Below are positions 52,605 through 61,784 of a DNA stretch of 64,000 bases, one piece after another. The number at the start of each line of letters is the position of its first letter. The stretch's first letter is position 1. The stretch lies in NCBI GenBank assembly GCA_963785765.1, contig CAWAWM010000003.1:682001-746000 (forward strand). The letters run 5' to 3'. The notes under the pieces are model-generated. The model saw nothing but the letters and a program-made list of their open reading frames with translations, did not search any database and was not told where the DNA came from. This stretch comes from DATBGO01 sp963785765. Its GTDB lineage: Bacteria > Actinomycetota > Actinomycetes > Streptosporangiales > Streptosporangiaceae. The translations under genes and the position numbers were made by a program.

Positions 52605-53182
52605 GACGGGCACTCCTGGCAGCGGTTTTCCCGCCCGGATGGCTAACCACGACGAGCTCCTCGGTATCGGCGGCAGTACCGGCCGGCCAGTGCCGGCCAG
52701 TGCCGGCCGCGGCGCAGCGGGCCGGCAGGCCTGGATGACACGGTAGACCAGGCCTGGTGACGCGGCCCGGCCTGGCACCTCCGCAGCCGTCCGGAGCCCG
52801 CTGGGGTGGCATGCGCCCCGGGCGATGTCATGCCCCCCAGCGCACCGTGGTCGCGGCCCAGGTATACCTGGTGCCGGCCGCGATCAGCAAGACCAGGTCC
52901 CCGTCGGACAGCAAGCCCGCGCGGGAGCCGGGGCAAGCGGAGCGGGGGCAAGCGGAGCCGGGGCGCGGGCCGGCCACAGACCGGCTGGCCAGCGACTGCG
53001 CAGCGATGTGCCATGCGGCGCAAAGACGTGCGGCAAACACGCGCAGCGACGGCGTGCCGCGTTATTCGTACCGGCCGGATACCGGGGCTTTCGCGTAGAT
53101 CGACAGGGCGCTACCTTGTCCAGGTGACCGATGCCGAGCGCTGTTACGGCCCGATGGCGCGCGCTACCGGCCAGGCAGGCGG
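52605..53182. other. Repeat-bearing intergenic region, no gene seen
   Basis: About 578 bases. It includes three copies of CCGGCCAGTG-type sequence (52678-52710) and a tract of GGGGCAAGCGGAGC-type repeats (about 52920-52965). A 70-codon leftward frame at 52828-53040 passes through the second tract and is not convincing. Confidence 0.4.
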
Positions 53183-54043
53183 ATGATGGGCCCTCCGTAC
53201 CGCGCCCGGCGGAGCATGCCCGGGCTGGGGCCGGGGCCCGGCTCGCTACCTGCAGAAAGCTTGCCAGCAGAAGGCTTGCCCGCAGAGAGCCTGCCCGCGG
53301 AGAGCTTGCCCGCGGACGGACCGCCGGAACTCGCCAGCCGATCCGCCGGCACCGGACCTGGGGGCCGCGCGATCGCGACCCTGTCCGGCGTTCGCCATCC
53401 GATCGTCGCGATCCTGCTGCTGATCTCGTTCTTCACGGCCATCTCCGGCAAGCCCATCGACGGGCTGCTCATGCTCACCGTGGCCGTGGGCCTGGCCTGG
53501 GACGGAGCGACTCAGCTTGCGGGCGGCACGGGAAGTCCAGGCGCCCGGCCGGTGGCCGTGCGGCCTGCCCGCGCCCGGCTGGCAGCAGGCGCGCCAGCGA
53601 GGGCTGCCCGGCCAGCCGGGCCAGAGCGGGCGGGCGATGCTACGACCACTCGCCGCAGGTCCGCCGCCGTGGTCGCCTGGATTGCCTGCGGCGCCGTTTA
53701 TGCGGTTGTGGTGGGGGCGTTCACCCGCTATTCGTGGCCCGTTACGGTCGCCGTGATCAGCCTCGGCGCCGCCGTGGTGCTGGTGGGCTGGCAAGGCCCG
53801 GTGCGGGATCGCCCGGTCCCGGCGTCGGCGCCGCTTGCGGGTACGGGGTGGTGGGGCGGCCTGCTGGTGGCCGCCGGGCTGTGGGAGCTGTCGGCCCTGT
53901 TCCAGCAGCCCAGCCTGACCGCAGATTCGCATGCGCACCCGACCATCAGCTCGCTGGCCGACCCGCTGCTCGGCTCACACCCGGGCCGGTCGCTCGCGCT
54001 CGCCATCTGGCTCGGCCTCGGCTGGCTGGTGGTCCGCCAGTGA
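53183..54043 (+). CDS. Membrane protein with SLPAE repeat arm
   Basis: About 286 residues, function unknown. The N-terminal arm has five imperfect copies of SLPAE/GLPAE encoded by 15-bp repeats (about 53250-53325). Membrane segments follow (HPIVAILLLISFFTAI, LLMLTVAVGLAWDGA), then an Arg/Pro-rich loop, then three or four more helices. Its stop overlaps the start of the small DUF6186-like gene (GTGA), so both are translated together. Confidence 0.65.
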   Translation: MMGPPYRARRSMPGLGPGPGSLPAESLPAEGLPAESLPAESLPADGPPELASRSAGTGPGGRAIATLSGVRHPIVAILLLISFFTAISGKPIDGLLMLTVAVGLAWDGATQLAGGTGSPGARPVAVRPARARLAAGAPARAARPAGPERAGDATTTRRRSAAVVAWIACGAVYAVVVGAFTRYSWPVTVAVISLGAAVVLVGWQGPVRDRPVPASAPLAGTGWWGGLLVAAGLWELSALFQQPSLTADSHAHPTISSLADPLLGSHPGRSLALAIWLGLGWLVVRQ

Positions 54044-54240
54044 ACAGCCGCGAAATTACGATCATCGGGTACCTGGTCCTCTTGTGCTGCGGAATTGGGC
54101 TCGAGGTGTTCGCCAGGCGGACGCGGACCCGCGTCCCGCCGCTCGAAGATGTGCTGACCCGGGCGATGCGGACCCGGACCGGACGAGTGGGCGTGCTGGT
54201 GGCCTGGGCGTGGCTCGGGCTGCATTTCTTCGCGCGCTAA
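54040..54240 (+). CDS. DUF6186-like small membrane protein
   Basis: 66 residues: one membrane helix (IIGYLVLLCCGIGLEVFARR), a short polar linker with LEDVLTRAMRTRTGR, and a second helix ending WAWLGLHFFAR. This pattern is conserved in actinomycetes beside larger membrane proteins such as the one just upstream. GTGA overlap supports the GTG start at 54040. Its stop overlaps that of the convergent ung gene. Confidence 0.75.
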   Translation: MNSREITIIGYLVLLCCGIGLEVFARRTRTRVPPLEDVLTRAMRTRTGRVGVLVAWAWLGLHFFAR

Positions 54241-54914
54241 GGCAGCTTCCAGTCGATGGGCTCGCCGCCCCGCCCCACGAGCAGCTGGCTGGCCCGGCTG
54301 AAGGGCCGGGAGCCGAAGAACCCGCCGTCGGCCGACATGGGGCTCGGGTGGGCTGACTCCACCCGAGGCACGTCGCCGAGCTGCGGCGCCAGGCTGCGCG
54401 CATCGCGCCCCCACAGGATCGCCACGAGCGGGCCGCCCCGCTCGGCGAGGGCCCGGATGGCCTGATCAGTGACTTGCTCCCAGCCCTTCCCGCGGTGCGA
54501 TGCGGGCTTGCCCGGCTGCACGGTGAGGGCCCGGTTGAGCAGCATCACGCCTCGTTCCGCCCACAGGCTCAGGTCACCGGTGGCCGGCCTCGGGTATCCA
54601 AGATCATCGGCATACTCGCGGAAGATGTTGAGCAGGCTCGGCGGCAGCCGCCTGACCTCTGGCGCCACCGAGAAGCTCAGCCCGACCGGGTGCCCAGGCG
54701 TCGGATACGGGTCCTGCCCTACGATCAGCACCCGCACGTCGGTAAACGGCTGCTGAAAGGCCCGCAGCACCCGGTCGCCAGCCGGCAGGTATCCCCGGCC
54801 AGCGGCCACCTCGGCGCGCAGGAAATCTCCCATCGCCCGGATCTGGCCAGCAACCGGCTGCAATGCCGCCGCCCAGCCCGGGTCCACGATCTGCTCAAGC
54901 GGGCGTCCGGCCAT
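54237..54914 (-). CDS. ung: Uracil-DNA glycosylase
   Basis: Removes uracil from DNA in base-excision repair. 225 residues, the normal family 1 length. The water-activating loop is VLIVGQDPYPTPGHPVGLSFSV (Asp catalytic; Pro for His as in many actinobacteria) and the DNA-intercalation loop is HPSPMSADGGFFGSRPF. The ATG at 54914 is chosen because a TAGAGT -10 box ends 8 bases before it (leaderless); a longer frame to 55061 adds no homologous residues. Confidence 0.95.
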   Translation of the reverse strand: MAGRPLEQIVDPGWAAALQPVAGQIRAMGDFLRAEVAAGRGYLPAGDRVLRAFQQPFTDVRVLIVGQDPYPTPGHPVGLSFSVAPEVRRLPPSLLNIFREYADDLGYPRPATGDLSLWAERGVMLLNRALTVQPGKPASHRGKGWEQVTDQAIRALAERGGPLVAILWGRDARSLAPQLGDVPRVESAHPSPMSADGGFFGSRPFSRASQLLVGRGGEPIDWKLP

Positions 54915-54997
54915 GAAAGGCAACTCTAGAACTTCCCGGGCGCCATCAATGGCCAGATTGGTCGGCCTGACCCAAAACCGCAGCGCGGCGGCCGGGT

Positions 54998-56233
54998 TCA
55001 GCCGATCGGACAGCCTGGCTTGGCGGTCGCCTGGCCCGAGTTTCGGCTGACCATCAGGCATGACTCATTGACCGCCTGGAAGTCCCTGGCCGGGATGCCT
55101 TTCAGCAGCGAGACCAGGGCGTCCGGCCACGGCGGGAACGCGCTGCCCTGGAAGTACCAGTTGCTGCCGTTGTCGGCGAGGATCAGCCCGTAGTGCCGCA
55201 TCTCCGTCAGCACCGCCTTGGCGTCCTTGCAGTAGGGCGCGGAGTTGCGGCAGAACCTGGCCACGCTGAAGCTCGCCTTCAGCCGGAACCTGGCGCCCAT
55301 CGGCGGCAGCGACCTGCTCGAGCTTGAGCCCGCCTCGTGGCGGGCCGGCCAGATGTAGGCCGTCCTGGTGGTCTGCGCGGTGAACCGGATCGCATGGGTG
55401 ATCGGCTTGCCATCCCGGACTGCGGCCACGATCTGGCTGTAGTTCAGCAGGCCCGGCAGGATCGGCAGGCCGGCGGCGTCCGCTGACGTCCAGCGGCCGG
55501 CCGCAGCACGTTGGACCTGAGATTCCAGATAGCGCCCGATCCGGCCGTCGGGCGGGCCGCTGAGTAGCGCGCGTCCCACAGCTCATAGAGCTTGCAGGTG
55601 CTCTTGTTGACCATGATGGCGTGCCGGTCGCCGCTCGCGTTCTTGCCACCCTCGATCCGGGTGTCCGGGCCGAACGGGTACGGAGCCCGGTTGCTCTCGC
55701 TCGCGTACTCGAACCTGATCCTGACCCGCCGGTGGGCGTTCGTGACAACGTTGAACGGGATGCCGTACGGATATCCGCCCTGGTCCGGCCCGAAGTCGGG
55801 GTGCAGGTAGGTGCTACCCGCCGCCATGCTCCGCAGCCAGGCGGCGCTCCTGGAGTCGACCGGCAGCTTCGAGATGTCGGTGTTCCACACGTTGTCCGCC
55901 GGGAACATCGGGCAGCCGGGCGCGCCGGGAACGGTCGTCCCGGCGGCGGCCGGCGGCGCCCGGCGCGGCGGATGCCGAAGGCGCAGCCGTCGGCATCGCG
56001 GCCTTAGCACGGCGGACGGTCCTGCGGATGGCCTGATCACTGGCCGCCCCGGCGCTAACCGTGGCGGTTGCGCTCGCGCTGTGGCCCGCGGCCTGGGACG
56101 CCGCGGCGCCGGCCGGGCGGGCGGGACCGGTCTGCGCGGCGGGGGCGGCCACCGCGCCACAGGCGGCCAGCAAGGCCACCGGCAGGGCCATAACGGTGCG
56201 GTGCGCTATGCGGTGACTTCGGGTAGTTTGCAT
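54998..56233 (-). CDS. Secreted/lipoprotein of unknown function, two frameshifts
   Basis: The N-terminus (MQTTRSHRIAHRTVMALPVALLAACG) is a lipoprotein signal with lipobox LAAC, followed by an Ala-rich linker. The frame changes near 55941-55960 to GTTVPGAPGCPMFPADNVWNTDISKLPVDSRSAAWL...GGYPYGIPFNVV, then again near 55491-55505 to WTSADAAGLPILPGLLNYSQIVAAV, and reads to the stop at 54998. One base added at the second site restores LRPAGWTSADAAG. The domain resembles a conserved actinobacterial extracytoplasmic family without known activity. Either sequencing errors or a degraded gene. Confidence 0.65.
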
Positions 56234-56499
56234 CGCCGCAATATTGGCACGATCAGCACCCGGGCCGGGGAAGAATGGCGCGTCCCGGCCCGTTGTCACA
56301 GCCCGGCCTGGCGAAACTGCGGCGGTGCGGCTGGTCCGTTCGGGCTGTCGTCGAATGCGCGCTCCGGGCCGGACCCAGCTGTTAGGCTGCCTGGCGCGCT
56401 GGGCCTGCCGTCGTCATTCGGCGGCGGCACGGCCCGGCGACCAGCGGGCCGCTGTCAGCGGCGCAGGAGATCGCCGGGTTTCATCGCCTGGTTCGGCCG

Positions 56500-57561
56500 T
56501 TAGCCCGGCTCGCCAGGTTTATCAGCCGGTCCCTGCTGCGGCTCGGCGAGCTCGGCCCTGACCCCGAGGAGCCGGACCGGGCGCCCCTCGCTGAACTGGC
56601 CGAGAGCCGCCTGGGCCGCTTGCTCGATGACGGCCCGGTCGGCGGTCGGCGCCCCGAGCGACTGGCCATGGGAACGGGTGGTAAACGGCGCGAAACGGAC
56701 CTTCACCACCACCCGGATGGCGGGCCGCTGCTCGACGGCGACATCGTCGGCCACCAGGCCAGCCAGCCGCGTGACTTCGCGGCGCACGTCATCCCAGTCC
56801 GCCAGATTCTGCTGGAATGTGGTCTCCCGGCCGCGGGACCTGGCCAGGTACGGCGAGCTGGTCACTGGCGACGGGTCCAGGCCGCGGGCGAGCTGGACCA
56901 GCCAGGGCCCGGTCGTCGGGCCGAGCCGCGCGGCCAGCGCGCGCGGCTCGGCCGCGGCCAGCTCGCTGACGGTGCTGACGCCGAGTTCGGCGAGGCGGCC
57001 CGCGGTCTTGGCCCCGATGCCCCACAGCGCATCCGTGGGCCGGTCGCCGAGCACCTCGTACCAGTTCTCGTGGGTCAGCCGGAAGATACCGGCCGGCTTG
57101 CCGAAACCGGTGGCCAGCTTGGCCTGCAGCTTGTTCTCACCGATCCCGACCGAGCAGTCCAGCTGGGTCCTGGCCCGGACGCGCCCGGCGATCTGGCGGG
57201 CCACGCTCTCCGGATCGTCGGTGTCGACCTCGAGGAACGCCTCGTCCCAGCCGAACACCTCGACCACGGCGTGAAACTCCCGCAAGACGGCCATGACCCG
57301 GGCCGACGCGGCCTCGTAGGCCTCGCGGTCCACCGGCAGGAAGACGGCCTCCGGACAGCGCCGCGCCGCGAAGCGCAGCGGCAGGCCGGATCGGACCCCG
57401 AAGGCGCGGGCTTCATAGGAGGCGGTGCTGACCACCCCACGCTTGGCCGGATCCCCGTCGCCGCCGACGACCACCGGGCGGCCGCGGAGCTCGGGACGGC
57501 GCAGCACCTCGACAGCCGCGATGAACTGGTCGAGGTCGACGTGCAGCACCCAGCGGGACAC
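56500..57561 (-). CDS. dinB: DNA polymerase IV (Y family)
   Basis: Translesion polymerase, 353 residues. Palm motifs are LHVDLDQFIAAVEVLRRPEL (metal Asp), VSTASYEARAFGVRSGLPL, and VEVFGWDEAFLEVD, where Gly replaces the usual Ser of the S-x-D-E motif but Asp-Glu is kept. Helix-hairpin-helix WGIGAKTAGRLAELGVSTV and little finger (RSRGRETTFQQNL) are present. A beta-clamp motif is not obvious at the C-terminus. GTG start with AGGAG upstream. Near ung, forming a DNA-repair pair interrupted by the secreted-protein gene. Confidence 0.93.
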   Translation of the reverse strand: MSRWVLHVDLDQFIAAVEVLRRPELRGRPVVVGGDGDPAKRGVVSTASYEARAFGVRSGLPLRFAARRCPEAVFLPVDREAYEAASARVMAVLREFHAVVEVFGWDEAFLEVDTDDPESVARQIAGRVRARTQLDCSVGIGENKLQAKLATGFGKPAGIFRLTHENWYEVLGDRPTDALWGIGAKTAGRLAELGVSTVSELAAAEPRALAARLGPTTGPWLVQLARGLDPSPVTSSPYLARSRGRETTFQQNLADWDDVRREVTRLAGLVADDVAVEQRPAIRVVVKVRFAPFTTRSHGQSLGAPTADRAVIEQAAQAALGQFSEGRPVRLLGVRAELAEPQQGPADKPGEPG

Positions 57562-57647
57562 ACTTCAGTCTCCTGCCCCGTGGCAGCAGTCGTGAACTCC
57601 CGGGCCCGGACCTCCTGCTGGTGCCTGCCCGGCAGGCCTGGCGCAGG

Positions 57648-57689
57648 CCGGCGTGCCCCGCCGATGTCTCGCGCGGCGGGGCACGCCGG
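57648..57689 (-). terminator. Strong hairpin after the 562-residue secreted protein gene
   Basis: CCGGCGTGCCCCGCC, 12-base loop, GGCGGGGCACGCCGG: perfect 15-bp arms, 14 bases past the stop codon at 57703 and before the dinB start. Confidence 0.7.
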
Positions 57690-57702
57690 TCAGGTCAGTC
57701 CC

Positions 57703-59391
57703 TCAGCAGTTCGGGTTTCGCCGGATCGGTCCGGCGAAAGCCCCGAGGGTGGTGGGTCCGACCGAGCCATACTGGGCGTCCTTGCCGAAGGTATTTCCGT
57801 TCTGCATGTTTCCGAATTCCCATACGCAGGCGCCACCGACTCTGGCCTGGGTGAAGTACGGGTAGAACTTCCCCGGTCCCTTGGGCGGGAGCACGCAGCC
57901 CGAGCCCGTCACCAGATTGCAGTTGGTGTTGAACTGCGTCGCGCTCGAGTCGGTCACGAACTGGATCTGCGGGTAGCCGTGGCCGCCCACGGTGGTCGGC
58001 TGCAACTGCAGGAAGGACGAGGGGAACGTATTCGGTTTCACCGAGTTCGGCCAGTCCGGGTAGTAAGGCGTGCCGTCGTAGTCCAGATCCCCGATCGCGT
58101 CGAAGAAGACGTCGCAGCCGGTGACGACATTCGGGGCGGCGGTACCGCCATGCGTATCGCCTGCCGGATAGCAGGGCGAGTCGTCGGGCTCGTAGGTCGA
58201 CGAGGTATCCGCCGCCGATTCGTACGGGCCCGAACAGGTCGTGTAGTAGGTGTCGGTGAAGCTGCCGCTGGTGAACGTCTGAGCGCCAGTGACCTTCGTG
58301 CACGGCTCGTAGTGGCCGATCTCGTACTGATTATTGATCATGTAAGGCCCGATGCCCCACGGGATGATGTTCTGCGCCCGGGCGCTTGAGTACTCGGGCT
58401 GGAAGTTGAACGGGGTGCCGGTGCAGTCGAACGGGTTGGTGTTCATGAACCCGTTGGCGGCCGAGGCGATCATGTAACCGCTCTGGCCGGTGGTCAGGTC
58501 GGTTTCTCGGGCTTCCAATGCGTGCCCGCCGGCCACCTTCGCATCGAACATGTGCACCCGGATCACATCGCCGGGCTTCATCAGCAGGGTGTGACTGTTC
58601 GGGGTCTCCGTGGCCAGGTCGCTCAACTGCGGGCTCGGCGGCCCGGTGGGCACGCCGTTGTTCTGGATGAAGCCGAAGTTGACCGGCTCGGTGCAGTCCT
58701 GGTTACACGGGCCGGAGCCGTTCCCGGTGCACTCCAGGCTGTCGATCGTCAGGGCTGAGCACCAGTGCGTGTTGTCGCAGCTGATGTTGTCCACGAACGG
58801 CGCGAAACCGGGCGGGTAGAACTGCAGTTCCACGAAGGCGGCCCCAGCTCCCGGGTAGTTGCCGCGCGGCGCATTAGCGTCCGATTTCGCCGTGCAGGGG
58901 GTCAGCGGCGCGGAATCGGGGTCACAGACGGTGGTGGAGAACCACGGCGCGACCGACAGTTCGAAGAAATGCGTGACGTCATGCCCGGGCTTCTTCACGG
59001 TCGGCGCGCTCTTCGGATCGACCGGCAGCCGCTCGGTGAACGTGGTATCGGCGCCGGAGCCCGGACGGTTCGAGATATACCGGACGGACGGCTCGTCGTG
59101 CCCGATGTAATGACCGTTCTCGTAGAACCTGCCGCCCCAGGAACCGCGCGGGTCTTCGCACATGAGCACCGACTTCACCGGCTTCTGGATGGGGCTGAGG
59201 CCGTTGCAGTCGAGTTCGCCCGTGGCCCGCGGCTTGACCGCGCCCGCGGTCCGGGCAGCGCGGACGGTGGCCGTGCCGGTGGCGCGGGCCGGCGCGGGCG
59301 CGGCCATGCTCTGCGCTGCCAATGCCAGGACCGCGCCCACCACGAGCACGAGCAGGGCGGAGAGGCGACGAGCCTGTCTGAGTTTCGGCAT
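57703..59391 (-). CDS. Large secreted protein, function unknown
   Basis: 562 residues with a signal peptide (RLSALLVLVVGAVLALAAQSMAAPA) and a mature part rich in Cys, Asn, Thr, Tyr and Trp, suggesting a disulfide-bonded extracellular protein. Patches such as ALTIDSLECTGNGSGPCNQDCTEPVNFGF, KPGDVIRVHMFDAKVAGGHALEA and AANGFMNTNPFDC look like a conserved fold, but I do not recognise it. The ATG at 59391 follows GGAGG; an upstream start at 59430 is less likely. A perfect hairpin ends the unit. Confidence 0.75.
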   Translation of the reverse strand: MPKLRQARRLSALLVLVVGAVLALAAQSMAAPAPARATGTATVRAARTAGAVKPRATGELDCNGLSPIQKPVKSVLMCEDPRGSWGGRFYENGHYIGHDEPSVRYISNRPGSGADTTFTERLPVDPKSAPTVKKPGHDVTHFFELSVAPWFSTTVCDPDSAPLTPCTAKSDANAPRGNYPGAGAAFVELQFYPPGFAPFVDNISCDNTHWCSALTIDSLECTGNGSGPCNQDCTEPVNFGFIQNNGVPTGPPSPQLSDLATETPNSHTLLMKPGDVIRVHMFDAKVAGGHALEARETDLTTGQSGYMIASAANGFMNTNPFDCTGTPFNFQPEYSSARAQNIIPWGIGPYMINNQYEIGHYEPCTKVTGAQTFTSGSFTDTYYTTCSGPYESAADTSSTYEPDDSPCYPAGDTHGGTAAPNVVTGCDVFFDAIGDLDYDGTPYYPDWPNSVKPNTFPSSFLQLQPTTVGGHGYPQIQFVTDSSATQFNTNCNLVTGSGCVLPPKGPGKFYPYFTQARVGGACVWEFGNMQNGNTFGKDAQYGSVGPTTLGAFAGPIRRNPNC

Positions 59392-59574
59392 TCCGACCTC
59401 CATGCGGAAGCGCAAGCGGGAATCGTTCATACCGGCGCAGAGCGGCCAGTGCGACGCTTAGCGTCGATTACCGCCGAGTAGCCGAGTCCAGCCACTGAGA
59501 TCGTTCCCAAGGGAATCATCAGCCCCTTAGGACGGTCAAGGCCTCAGCTGCTGACAATGGTTAACGATGCCGTA
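59392..59574. other. Upstream region of the secreted protein
   Basis: Holds a hairpin with arms CGACGC and GCGTCG (59452-59466) and A+T-richer sequence with TTAACGAT near 59560. It may contain the promoter of the secreted-protein gene and the end of the membrane-protein operon. Confidence 0.4.
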
Positions 59575-60057
59575 TCACTGACCCATTCGCTGGCGCTTGC
59601 GCGCCGTCGCGCGCAGGACGGGCAAGGCGGCGAAGTAGGAGCCGGCCGCCGCGATGGCGCCGACGCCAACATCGACCGACACCCGGCCCTGCCTCGTCCA
59701 GTAGACGTCCTTCAGATCCAGCAGTAGCGCGAACTCATCCACGATGAGGGCCAGGCCCGATCCGTAGCTGACGGCCACGGCGGGATGCCGGCGGCGGGCG
59801 TCCTCACCATGCACCGCGACCGCGCCGACGCCGGCCAGCATCCCGATCCCCCACAGGTAGTGGTGCAGGTGCTCGCCCCCGGCGCTGAGATTACGGAACG
59901 GGCCACGTCCGGCCCTGATGCTCAGGGTCACGCCGCGAGTGGTAGCGAAGGTGACCGTGAAGGCGAGCCAGCTGAGCAGCGCGGACCGCTGGCGCGGGTC
60001 CAGCTCCTCGTAGTAGGAGTCGCGTAGCGCGCGGGCCAGGGGCACGAGGCTTGTCAC
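59575..60057 (-). CDS. Integral membrane protein, unknown
   Basis: 160 residues with about four helices. A His-rich segment GGEHLHHYLWGIGMLAGVGAVAV and the acidic LIVDEFALLLDLKDVYW are distinctive and could bind a metal or cofactor. The GTG at 60057 overlaps the stop of the upstream 516-residue membrane protein (GTGA), so both are made together; a longer frame reaching 60462 is a shadow. Confidence 0.7.
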   Translation of the reverse strand: MTSLVPLARALRDSYYEELDPRQRSALLSWLAFTVTFATTRGVTLSIRAGRGPFRNLSAGGEHLHHYLWGIGMLAGVGAVAVHGEDARRRHPAVAVSYGSGLALIVDEFALLLDLKDVYWTRQGRVSVDVGVGAIAAAGSYFAALPVLRATARKRQRMGQ

Positions 60058-61604
60058 ATGCGCACAATACGCTCCGGACGCGGTCCTGCCAGGTCGCCAC
60101 GCGGCCAGCAGGCGACCGCGAGCAGGATCAGCAGCGGCCCGGTATTCGGATCTGTGCCGCTCCCGGTGAATATCCCGCCGAAGTTCTCCCCGATCACCCA
60201 GAATCCCAGGGCGATGACCATGCCCGCGGCCAGCGCCGGCCTGGTGGTCACCGGGCTGAGCAGGCCGGCTGCGATCGCGGCGCAGGCCAGGGCCAGCAGC
60301 ACCGACACCAGGGTGCCGTGGTGGCCGACTGCGCTCGCGGCGGCGTGGTCGATGCTGGCGACCCAGCCAGGCTCCCCCGCCGCCAGCCCGGCGAAGGTGT
60401 CCCGCAGCCCGAGCGGTGCCCGGTTGGCCGGCTGCAGCAAGAGGACGGCCGCGACAGCCCACCAGGCCAGCCAGCCCAGGCGGCCCACTCGGCCCACTCG
60501 GCCCACGCGGTCACCAAGAGGGGTGCCCGTCGCCACCCGCCCGGCCTGTCCGGGGTCCGTCAGGGCAGTCTGCCCAGCCTCCGGCCGGGCGGCCTGCGTG
60601 GCCTCCGGCGGCGCGGCCCGGCCGGCGCCCGGCCGCACGGGCCAGATCAGGACCGCGATGAGGACGTAGAGGAGGGCGGCGCCTGGAGCTCCGGTGACCG
60701 GCGAGGCGGCGCCCGTGAAGATCCCGCCCAGCCCCTCGCCGAGCCACCACACCGCCAGCGCCCAGCCGACGGTGCCAGCCAGCGCGGCCCTGACGGTCCG
60801 GCGCCACAGCAGGCCGGCGGCCAGGAGCAGCTGGATGGTTGCGAACGCCGCGTTCCAGGCGGCCGGGTCACGGCTGATCAGCTGGCCGGATACCAGCACG
60901 GGATTAGCCAGCAGCGCGGGGTTGCCCATGGCCGACGGGTCCAGGACTCCGGTGACGAACGACTTGCCGAACATGTAGGGCTGGTACTGCAGGGCGGCGT
61001 CGAGCAGCCACACCATTCCCAGGCTGATCTGCAGGGCGCGCCGGGCACCGGCCGATTCGAGGTCGGCAGCCCAGGTCAGGAGGCCGCCGCCGCTGGCCGG
61101 ACGACGGAGCGTGGTCTGTGCGGAGGACGGCAAAAACAAGGTCGTGAACGCGGCCAGCGAGCCAGCCGCGATGACCCACAGGCCGGGGCCGCCGCGCGCG
61201 ATAACCATGGAGTCCCCGCCGAGCGAGCGGAGGCTGCCGGACAGGCGCATCAGCAGGTAACCGGAGAACGCGAGCGCGCCGAAGCCGATGATGCCGATCA
61301 TCCAGCGCGCCGGGCTCCAGCCGCGCATGGCGTGCGCCAGGCCGGCGACGGCGATCAGGATGCCGCCTGCGGCGAGGATTCGGCCGTTGCCACCGCGCAC
61401 GCCCGGGATCTGGAGCAAGCCGGCAAAGGCTGCCACCCAGGGCAGGAAGGCGCCGGTGACAATGGCGGCGCCGGCGGCCACGGCGGTCAGCCCGACCGCC
61501 GTTCGCCAGCTTCGCCACGAGCTGACTCGCTGCTGCGGTGCGACGGCCGTGCCGGTGGTCGTGGCAATCGCCCCGGTCAGGGCGGGCTCTGGGGTACCGG
61601 CCAT
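60054..61604 (-). CDS. Polytopic membrane protein with duplicated GE-x2-GGIFTG motif
   Basis: 516 residues, around twelve helices. Two halves each end in a similar segment: WLGEGLGGIFTGAASPVTGAPGAALLY and VIGENFGGIFTGSGTDPNTGPLLILL, so the protein arose by internal duplication. A central Pro/Ala/Arg loop holds VGRVGRVGR repeats (60478-60510). Function unknown. AGGGGAG precedes the ATG. It heads a two-gene operon. Confidence 0.7.
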   Translation of the reverse strand: MAGTPEPALTGAIATTTGTAVAPQQRVSSWRSWRTAVGLTAVAAGAAIVTGAFLPWVAAFAGLLQIPGVRGGNGRILAAGGILIAVAGLAHAMRGWSPARWMIGIIGFGALAFSGYLLMRLSGSLRSLGGDSMVIARGGPGLWVIAAGSLAAFTTLFLPSSAQTTLRRPASGGGLLTWAADLESAGARRALQISLGMVWLLDAALQYQPYMFGKSFVTGVLDPSAMGNPALLANPVLVSGQLISRDPAAWNAAFATIQLLLAAGLLWRRTVRAALAGTVGWALAVWWLGEGLGGIFTGAASPVTGAPGAALLYVLIAVLIWPVRPGAGRAAPPEATQAARPEAGQTALTDPGQAGRVATGTPLGDRVGRVGRVGRLGWLAWWAVAAVLLLQPANRAPLGLRDTFAGLAAGEPGWVASIDHAAASAVGHHGTLVSVLLALACAAIAAGLLSPVTTRPALAAGMVIALGFWVIGENFGGIFTGSGTDPNTGPLLILLAVACWPRGDLAGPRPERIVRM

Positions 61605-61784
61605 GGGTGGCTCCCCTCGTGGTGGCTAAAGTTTCGCGGCAACGGCGTTTCGTGGTACCGCGCTGGAGGGCGGTGACTACGGTGAGCGCGCCCAGCCCGG
61701 CGGCCAAGCGCACCGGCCCGGCCAGCGTGCGAGGCCAGGCCGCCGGTCACGGCCCTGGCTGAGCCGTGACCGGACAAGACCTGG

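Noticed and set aside
52828..53040. Small 70-residue leftward protein
   Set aside because: The frame runs through a repeat tract, lacks a ribosome site and shows no recognisable feature.
54915..55061. N-terminal extension of Ung
   Set aside because: Residues before the ATG at 54914 do not match Ung, and a -10 box sits directly before that ATG; the extension also overlaps the end of the secreted-protein gene.
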